From positions 2,501-66,500 of the forward strand of contig BDSL01000114.1 of the NCBI GenBank assembly GCA_003116995.1: a DNA stretch of 64,000 nt, in the 5' to 3' direction. Shown one piece after another: positions 58,301 to 64,000 of the stretch (within the stretch, counting starts at the first letter, position 1; every line of letters begins with the position of its first letter). The notes under the pieces were generated by a model that worked only from the letters and a program-made list of their open reading frames with translations, did not search any database and had not been told where the DNA came from. Source of the DNA: Yamagishiella unicocca. Taxonomy: Eukaryota > Chlorophyta > Chlorophyceae > Chlamydomonadales > Volvocaceae. The position numbers were made by a program, and so were the translations under genes.

Positions 58301-61300
58301 TGAGTTGTTAGAATTATTATAAGGGCCACAGTGACGAACCGCGAAACAATGGCTGCGTGGGCACCTGCGCCGACACCCGCACTGCTGCTGCCGTCAGCAC
58401 CAGCACCCCTCCCACAACCCCACGCCCAATACTCCCACCCCACACACCCCCGCACCCCAACAACGCCCCCACACCCCCCCCACCCCCACCCTGCCACCCC
58501 CACCACTCCACCTGGAACACGAGCCGGTCCAGCTTCATAGTGTCGATCAGCAGGTTGGACGGGTGTCGGACGGGGAAGAAGCGGAGGATGAAGTTCTGGA
58601 TCTGCACCTGCGGCGAGCTGACGAAGTCCTCCAGCTCATCGCCCTCCACGTTCCGGACCTGCAGCCCACGACGCAGGACACGGGCAGGGGGTGTGGCAGC
58701 CGCAGGACACGGGCACGTGCACGGGCAGGCGCAGCTGCAGGACACGGGCACGTGCACGGGCAGGCGCAGCCGCAGGACACGGGCACGTGCACGGGCAGCC
58801 GCAGGACACGTGCACGGGCAGCCGCAGGACACGTGCACGGGCAGCCGCAGGACACGTGCACGGGCAGCCGCAGGACACGTGCACGGGCAGCCGCAGGACA
58901 CGTGCACGGGCAGCCGCAGGACACGTGCACGGGCAGCCGCAGGACACGTGCACGGGCAGCCGCAGGACACGTGCACGGCAGGACACGTGCACGGCAGGAC
59001 ACGGGCACGGGCACGGGCAGGGGCACGGGCACGGGCACGGCAGGGTGTGGGATGTGGTGAGGAAGCGGAGACAGGCCATCGCTGGGCCGTCGCGGGTGAA
59101 ATGCGCAATGAGGACATCGGCAGGGATGTGGTGGCGCACGGGCGGAAGGTGTTGGCACGGTGCGTAAAAGCGGTTAGTCGGTGACCTCCACGTCAGCCAG
59201 CCTGTCGTACCTGGTCCATGTTGGCTTCCCCCGTCGACTGCAGTCCGATGACCACCGCGTGTCCGTCGTCCACGGCTTGCCGTGCCAGCTGGGAGCAGCG
59301 GTTGACCTGCACACACAGGGCCAGCGCGAGTTCGAGGGGGCGTGAGGAGGGATGGCGGGGGAGGGCGCGGTCGGTTGGGGGATGAGGGGAGAGGGCGTGT
59401 GTTTTTGTGTGTGTGGGGGGTACAATTAAAGAACCGGGGGGGGGGTAAAAAACAAAAGTGCGAGGGCGGTACGTGAGGAAGCCCGTAGGTAGGCACCGAA
59501 GAGTAAAACCGGGTAGGAGACGAAAGTGTGAGGGAGGGAGATGGTGCCAAGACGTCGCCGCCGCCATTCCATGAGGGGCCATGGAAAGCCAGCAGCGGTG
59601 CTGAGGTTGGCCGATCAGCCCAGCAGAGCCTGCTGAAGGCGCTGCGAGACGCACGCCCAGGGCGCCCCCTCCGGCCGCAGCTGCTGCCGCCTCACCTTGC
59701 AGGCGATCAGCATGAGGCGGAAGAAGCGCTGGTGGCCGCTCCAGAACATCCTAGCCCGCAGAGAGTCGCGCCTGGCATCCGTGGGGTAGCGGGGAGGTAG
59801 AATTTCGGAGCCCAAGTGAGGAGGGGCCCCAGCTGGAGCAGGAACATGCACCGGCTTGTGAAGGCCGGCACGAGCGGCACGGCCCCCGAGCGGGGCACTT
59901 TCGCCCGCTGAGCACACCATTACGAGGTAAGGGCACGACGGGGCCATGCGGCCCCCACGCCCAGCGCATCTGCGGGCGAGCGCCTGCCCAGCGCTTTGGC
60001 CGCGCGTGCAGGGTTTCGGAGCGCAGACACAAGCGTGCTGGGCCATCCTCGCCCCCGCCCCCCACGCGCGCTGTGTCCGACGACCATGCGCCAACTATCC
60101 TGTCCCTGTCGCGTAAACGGGTTTCGCGTGAACGGGTTTTACCCCCCCCCCACGGGGTCTTCCTCGAACCCCCCGGGGACTGCGACCCACTTGTCCCCAA
60201 ACTTGGGCAGGTTCTCCTGGACCTTGTACAGCAGCTGCCAGAACTCAGCCGCCCGGTCGTACATAATCCTGAGGAGCGCAGACACCGCAAGAGGAAGCGC
60301 GAGGGACGCGAGGATGCCCATCTCAGCACCGCAAGGGCAGGGGGCCAGGGGCCAGGGGCAGGGGGGCAGGGGGACAGGGGGACAGGGGGACAGGGGGACA
60401 GGGGCAGGGGGCAGGGGCAGGGGGGCAGGGGCAGGGGCAGCTCCACTAGTTGGGTGGCAGCCGAGAGCCGCGTCCTGACAGGGGCAGCAGCAGCAGCGCC
60501 CACCGCCTGCAGCAGCAGCCATCCCACCTGTACTCGGGCTCAATGTCGGCCTGCGCCACCACAAACTCGGCGCCGCTGTACGACAGCGTACGACTGACGT
60601 ACGTGCCGAGCGCCTTCATGCCGGAGGCAAAGAGCTCCAGCGCGCCCAGGCCGGCCCTGAGGGGAGCAGCAGCAGCAGCAGCAGCAGGAAGACGAGCGCC
60701 GGGGGGCCACGGTTCATCACAGGCTGGACCACACGGCCAAGCGCGGCCTGCGGGCGCGCTGAGCAGAGCGCCTGCGTCCCTTTGAGAGACGTGAAGCAAG
60801 CCGATTTGAGTGGCGGAACGACGAGTGCGGCAACGCATCCCAGCTGGCAGAGCTCCTAGTGGCGGGGGAAGATGGGCCGCGGCACCCCAGCCCCGCCGCT
60901 GACGTGCCGAGGCGGGCCCCCGCCCCCAGCATGCACCTCGAAACAGAAACGTCTGTTCTAAACGGGTTTTTTCTCGCACCCACGGGTCTCCCTCGCAGCC
61001 CCCAGCCCTGACGTGTTTCCGCCCCACCCCTGACGTTTTCCGCCCCACCCCTGACGTGTTTCCTCTCCAGCCCTGGCGGTTTCCGCCCCCCCCTGACAGC
61101 TCTCACGCCTGCAAGGACGCCGACAGGTCCCTCATGCTCTCAAATCCCTTGTGTCCCAGCCGCAACATGTAGGCCAGGTTCTGGGGCTCGGTGGCGCCTG
61201 CGGGTTGGGGGGCGGAGGGGGGATTGGGAGGCCGGGGGAGTGTGTGTGGGGCGGATGAGTGGAAGGAGGGCAGGCACACCAGCATCGAGGCCACGTGCGG

Positions 61301-63862
61301 CTGCGCGAGGGGCGGAAGAAACTGAAGTGCGTGACTTGACGCAGGCGAAGAAGCGCGAGGTGCGGGACGACGGGCGGGTCGCTGCGCCATCACAGCGATA
61401 TGAGCACCCCAGCCATCGCCCTCCGCCATCGCGCTCCAGCAGCCGCATACGCGTGCCCCGCAGGTCTACGCCCGTGGGGTGCCGTGAAGCGCGTGACTGG
61501 GGCTGCGACGGACCCAGATCGCGGCGACGGACCCAGATCGCGGCGACGGACCCAGATCGCGGCGACGGACCCAGATCGCGGCGACAGACCCAGATCGCGG
61601 CGACGGACCCAGATCGCGGCGACGGACCCAGATCGCGGCGACGGACCCAGATCGCGGCGACGGACCCAGATTGCGGCGACGGACCCAGATCGCGGCGACG
61701 GACCCAGATCGCGGCGATGGACCCAGATCGCGGCGATGGACCCAGATCGCGGCGATGGACCCAGATCGCGGCGATGGACCCAGATCGGAGATCAAAGATA
61801 TTTGGCATCCGGGATCACTCACCCGTTGCGCTGCTGTAGAGCACTCGTGCGTTGGGCAGTGCCAGCTGCAACGCCTCCACTGCCCGGCCTGTCTGGGTGC
61901 CGTCTGCGCAGGCGAGGGCGGCGGGTGGGCATCGGCCGCAGGGGCAGCATCGGCCGCAGGGGCAGCATCGTCGCGGTAAGGGGCACATTTGCGACACCAG
62001 CAATGCTAGCGCAGGGCGCTGAGTCGGCGCCTCCAGCACGTGCTGACCCCGGCTGACCCCCCGAGAAGCCTCGCTCAGCCGCTGGGGTTTTTCCTTTCCC
62101 CCTCGTCGCTGGGTTCTTTCCCCACTCCCCACTCCATCGCTGTGCTCCTTCTACCAGGTATAAGCGAACTATCGGCGTCACTAACGCCACGTCCTGGCTG
62201 TGCATGTGTATGGGGGTTGCGAGAAAAACCCCAGACCGTGTGTGTGTATGTGTATGGGGGTTGCGAGAAAAACCCCAGACCGTGTGTGTGTATGTGTATG
62301 GGGGGCGGGGGGGCAGCAACCGCCGCTTGCCTCTTCGCCTTACATGAGCGCCTATACAAGGCGGGCAGCTCGGCACCCTCACCTCCGACCAGCAGGTTCT
62401 TGGCTCGGTGACACTCGTCCAGGATGATCAGGCACTCGCCCTCGCCATCCCCGCCGCCTTGCAGCCAGTTGACGATCTGGCGCAGGCGGCTGCCCTCAGG
62501 GTAGAAGCGCAGCGGCTCGCGCCGGAACGCCTGTGGAGAGGCCGGCGCGAGCTGTCAGGAACCGACGCAAGCAAGGCCCTGAGGGCATCCAAGGGACCAC
62601 GACTTCCTGGCCAGGAACAACCTTCGTCTGCGGCTGGACCTTCATCCATACAGCGGGCTCATTCCAGCCCCAAGCTCTGCTGCAGCCGCCTGCCCCTGCC
62701 CCTGCCGCCCTAGGTTGGGCGGGGGCCCAGGAGGCACCACCACCACCCACCTGCTCCACTTGCGACTTGTTGTGGCCGCCATCCGCAATGCGGAAGTCGC
62801 GCAGGGCCGCACCGCCCGCCTTGACCCCCGCGCCCTTCCCGATGAGCAGGGAGTAGGTGCAGAAGAGCACGCCGTCGGTGAAGTGGCGCTCCAGCACGTC
62901 AGTGGACGCGGGCATGGCGCCGTGCTTGCCCTGCGCCAGCAGGAGGACCCAGCGGGAGGACCCACGGCCGGACCCAGGGCACCAGCAGGGCTGGTCGGCG
63001 GAAGGAGCCCCTCTCTCTCGGCAAGGGAGTGGCCCCTCCAGGGTGTTGTGGTCATGGCCGGGCAGCGGAGGGGCCGGAGGCGCTGACGCCGGCAGCGGCG
63101 GCGGCCCTCTCGGTGGAGGCCTTATGCTGTCCTCCATGCGTCCATTGCCCCGGTCAAGCTACCCGGATGCTTATAGCCGCCAGCGAACAAAACCCATCAG
63201 CTTCAGGCTCTGGGTGCTAGGGCTGAGGATCCAGGGGTGGCAACCTGGTCTGCGCTCTAGAGGGCCCCCAGCAGCAGGAGCTGCCAAGCGACCACGATCG
63301 TTGCCCAGATGCCACATTACGTTGCGTGTTTTAGCCGCTCACGAAGACTCGCCCCCGCACCTGTCGTCCTAGCGCCAGACCCTAACCCCAGGCGCCAGGC
63401 ACCAACCCCGTCGCTTGCATTTTGTTGCCCCGCCCGTGGGGGCAGCTTGACTCCCAATCCTAGCTCCGGAACCAAACCCCAGGCACCAGGCGCGCCACCC
63501 TTGCCGCCGCTTAGCCCCACCTGCGGGTGCAGCTTGACCCCCAGCGCCAGAGCTCCCGTGTCTTCCAAGTCCCGCCGCGCGTCCTCTTTGAGGTCCGTGC
63601 TCACGCTGACCCACAACACCCGCTTCACGCCCTTGTGCCAGCACTCCCGAATCAACGCGCCGATCTGGCGGCCCTTGCCGACGCCCGCGCCGTCGCCCAA
63701 GAAGAAGCCCGCGCGCGGCCCCGGCCCCGAATCCGCAGCGGCCTCCCCTTCCGCTTCGTCCTGGCCGCCGGTGCTGCATTCCAGCCGCTGCTCGAAACGC
63801 ATACAGGCGTATATGACGGTCTCCAACTGCGCATCGCTGATGGCGCCCGACTCGACGAGGTC
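45164..63862 (-). CDS. FGT1: Strawberry-notch / FORGETTER1-like helicase with PHD finger (5' end outside window)
   Basis: SBNO/FGT1 proteins are nuclear DExD/H regulators; Arabidopsis FGT1 keeps heat-memory genes accessible. Thirty-one exons seen: 63862-63521, 62930-62751, 62530-62383, 61903-61823, 61197-61107, 60656-60528, 60268-60191, 59771-59696, 59306-59211, 58658-58512, 57818-56811, 56556-56494, 56103-55812, 55521-55264, 54699-54391, 53794-53622, about 53570-53503, 53293-53148, 52618-52466, 51883-51832, 51288-51220, 50917-50716, 50390-50237, 49640-49463, 49083-49029, 48760-48619, 47823-47646, 47502-47384, 46766-46705, 46214-46097, 45539-45164; about 1,840 residues. Motifs intact: [10 protein letters not shown] (63668-63697), DECH (62408-62419), SATG, PHD C4HC3 (exon 56103), [11 protein letters not shown]-hook, [10 protein letters not shown] (52528-52548). 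The middle exon 57818 is acidic and Gly/Ala-rich. The junctions at 53565-53622 and 53148 are not clean. Confidence 0.92.
45892..45936 (-). repeat. Dispersed intronic repeat, family A (partial)
   Basis: Minus-strand TTCGAGGAAGACCCGTGGAT to AAAACCGTTT, in FGT1-like intron 45540-46096; gene sense. Confidence 0.75.
45952..45996 (-). repeat. Dispersed intronic repeat, family B
   Basis: Minus-strand GGTATGAGAGGAGGAAGCCG then GTGGGTCGGCACTG. It directly abuts the family A copy at 45892. Confidence 0.65.
46285..46365. repeat. T-rich tandem and inverted repeat in intron
   Basis: Four TTTTTTTGAAAATG units end against an inverted AAAAAAAAACATTTT, which could fold into a hairpin; FGT1-like intron 46215-46704. 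Confidence 0.8.
46783..46895. repeat. Telomere-like TTTAGGG stretch and GTTAAAGGGC repeats
   Basis: GGTTTAGGGTTTCAGGGTTT then TAGGGTTT, 17 bp from a donor on the gene strand, followed by about seven degenerate AAAAGGGTGTTRAAGGGCG-like units; intron 46767-47383. Confidence 0.7.
47213..47252 (-). repeat. Dispersed intronic repeat, family A (partial)
   Basis: Minus-strand GAGGAAGACCCGTGGATGCG, left end only; FGT1-like intron 46767-47383, gene sense. Confidence 0.65.
47838..47880 (+). repeat. Dispersed intronic repeat, family A (internally deleted)
   Basis: TTCGAGGAGGGAAAAAACCG then TTTAAAACAGACGTTTTG, 14 bp from the acceptor of exon 47823-47646; antisense to the gene. Confidence 0.75.
48158..48255. 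repeat. Direct duplication of about 49 bp in intron
   Basis: GCTTCATTTTCKTTTYAACT followed by GCACCAAGGCTRGGCAAA occurs twice in tandem. Confidence 0.8.
48535..48598 (-). repeat. Dispersed intronic repeat, family A
   Basis: Gene-sense copy (TTTCGAGGAAGACCAGTGGA to TTTGAGATGCATGC) that begins 20 bp after the donor of exon 48760-48619. A second, antisense copy lies at the other end of the same intron. Confidence 0.85.
49656..49710 (+). repeat. Dispersed intronic repeat, family A
   Basis: TTTCGAGGAAGGCCCGTGGA to AGACGTTTTGAGG, 15 bp from the acceptor of exon 49640-49463; antisense. Confidence 0.8.
49951..50025 (+). repeat. Dispersed intronic repeat, family A (divergent)
   Basis: GCAAGGAAAACCCGTGTACG to CATGCTGGAGAGCTTG. 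Two truncated left ends with AAAAACCCATGGGGAGG precede it at 49898 and 49922. Confidence 0.7.
50537..50581. repeat. ACACATGC microsatellite
   Basis: Tandem CACACATG units in FGT1-like intron 50391-50715... the run is short and imperfect. Confidence 0.7.
51149..51187 (+). repeat. Dispersed intronic repeat, family C
   Basis: GTGTTACAGGCAAAACACAG then GTTACTCAACACG, 33 bp after the donor of exon 51288-51220; antisense. Confidence 0.45.
51690..51734 (-). repeat. Dispersed intronic repeat, family B
   Basis: Minus-strand GGTATGAGAGGAAACCCTTG then GGTCGGCAAA; FGT1-like intron 51289-51831, gene sense. Confidence 0.65.
51980..52055 (+). repeat. Dispersed intronic repeat, family A
   Basis: Full copy, GCTTCGAGGAAGACCCGTGG to GCATGCTGGAGAGCTTGGG; intron 51884-52465, antisense. 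GGACCGGGTCMCCGRTT-like sequence flanks it on both sides (51926 and 52077). Confidence 0.85.
54743..54818 (+). repeat. Dispersed intronic repeat, family A
   Basis: TTGCGAGGAAGAACCGTGGA to CGCTGGAGAACTGGG; intron 54700-55263, antisense, 43 bp from the acceptor. Confidence 0.85.
55091..55192. repeat. 19-bp tandem repeat in intron
   Basis: Five copies of ACAAAACCATGTACGCGCT in intron 54700-55263. Confidence 0.92.
56140..56256. repeat. 17-bp tandem repeat in intron
   Basis: Six to seven copies of AAGCGGTGTCACGACAC in intron 56104-56493. Confidence 0.92.
57541..57631. repeat. Coding 6-bp repeat (Gly-Ala)n in FGT1-like gene
   Basis: Fifteen CACCCG units on the plus strand. On the gene strand they read as an uninterrupted (Gly-Ala) run in exon 57818-56811, within the linker before the PHD finger. 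Confidence 0.9.
57819..58511. other. Intron of the FGT1-like gene
   Basis: Nearly 700 bp without coding sequence. Contains a C-rich CACCCC stretch next to the donor (58420-58510). No dispersed element was recognised. Confidence 0.5.
58679..59045. repeat. 23-bp minisatellite with CACGTG core
   Basis: About fourteen copies of GCAGGACACGTGCACGGGCA plus GCC (some CACGGGCACG variants) in FGT1-like intron 58659-59210. Each central copy carries the E-box/G-box palindrome CACGTG. Confidence 0.92.
59468..59513 (+). repeat. Dispersed intronic repeat, family B
   Basis: GGTACGTGAGGAAGCCCGTA then GGTAGGCACCGAAGAGTAAAA; intron 59307-59695, antisense. Confidence 0.6.
60151..60176 (-). repeat. Dispersed intronic repeat, family A (left end only)
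   Basis: Minus-strand GGGTTCGAGGAAGACCCCGT, 14 bp after the donor of exon 60268-60191. Confidence 0.65.
60335..60440. repeat. G-rich GGGGGACA/GGGGCA tandem repeat
   Basis: Repeated GGGGACAGGGGGACAGGGG and GGGGCAGGGG units in intron 60269-60527; clustered G-runs could form quadruplexes. Confidence 0.85.
60928..60996 (-). repeat. Dispersed intronic repeat, family A
   Basis: Gene-sense copy (GCGAGGGAGACCCGTGGGTG to CGAGGTGCATGC) in intron 60657-61106. Confidence 0.85.
61500..61790. repeat. 19-bp minisatellite in intron
   Basis: Fifteen to sixteen copies of CGGCGACGGACCCAGATCG in FGT1-like intron 61198-61822. The last four copies share GATGG in place of GACGG, showing expansion from one end. 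Confidence 0.95.
62200..62310. repeat. 43-bp tandem repeat in intron
   Basis: Two full copies and one partial of a unit with TGTGTATGGGGGTTGCGAGA and AAAACCCCAGACC; intron 61904-62382. Confidence 0.88.
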
Positions 63863-64000
63863 CTGGTTCCGTCGGAGGGATGGTACAAAAACCGATTACA
63901 CAACCGGTCCTGGAGGTGGGGGAGGTTGTTTGGCAAGCGGGCCAAAAGGCCCAAGGCGTGGGATCGGAGAGCAAGGGGGAGGAAGGTCGCACATGCGAGA
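63863..64000 (-). other. Intron upstream of the first visible FGT1-like exon
   Basis: The exon at 63862 is entered in phase 0 after ACCAG, so coding sequence continues beyond the window. A family C stretch (GGTACAAAAACCGATTACAC, 63880-63912) lies 18 bp from this acceptor. Confidence 0.6.

Noticed and set aside
58317..59117. Long Cys/Pro/Val repeat ORFs on both strands
   Set aside because: Products of the 23-bp CACGTG minisatellite in an intron.
61140..61839. Arg/Asp/Ser repeat ORFs on both strands
   Set aside because: Translation of the 19-bp intronic minisatellite.

Overview
The window is nuclear DNA from a green alga, most probably a volvocine chlorophyte (Chlamydomonas/Volvox/Gonium-like). 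It is very GC-rich. The genes are cut into many short exons with GT-AG introns, and candidate TGTAA poly(A) signals follow the stop codons. Short telomere-type CCCTAAA / TTTTAGGG stretches lie in introns and spacers, and one gene (CCB4) is a thylakoid assembly factor. No operon, ribosome binding site, CRISPR array, rRNA or tRNA was found. All gene models are hand-spliced: I accepted exons only when family resemblance, splice sites and reading phase agreed.

Layout from left to right: (1) the 3' part of an unrecognised gene (773-2653, +); (2) CCB4, a cytochrome b6 heme-attachment factor (about 4530-6962, +), tail-to-tail with (3) the 60S ribosomal protein L7 gene (7814-10657, -), modelled completely in six exons; (4) a TBC1D15/17-type Rab GTPase-activating protein of 957 residues in nine exons (12273-18244, -), divergent from (5) an Abraxas-like pseudo-MPN scaffold of 320 residues (19397-21851, +); (6) a giant gene of about 25 exons (23875-42566, +) coding for about 3,600 residues with CW zinc finger, PWWP, two chromodomains, a SNF2/CHD-type motor with destroyed catalytic motifs and a 1,431-codon Gln/Ala-rich last exon; (7) tail-to-tail with it, a Strawberry-notch/FORGETTER1 helicase-like gene with PHD finger (45164-63862, -), at least 31 exons, whose 5' end lies beyond the right edge.

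The last two genes are both chromatin-type regulators and fill about 60 percent of the window. The giant CHD-like gene is the most unusual protein: its motifs I and V are near normal, but DEAH, the TGTP of motif III and the HRIGQ of motif VI are gone. That is the situation known for plant MOM1, a silencing factor with a degenerate CHD3-like helicase.

The other main feature is the intron content. Three families of short dispersed repeats (about 75, 40 and 35 bp) recur in both orientations only inside introns, often 15-50 bp from a splice site. Introns also hold many minisatellites with units of 14-43 bp. In two genes (CCB4 and the CHD-like gene) the end of an exon together with its 5' splice site is tandemly duplicated.
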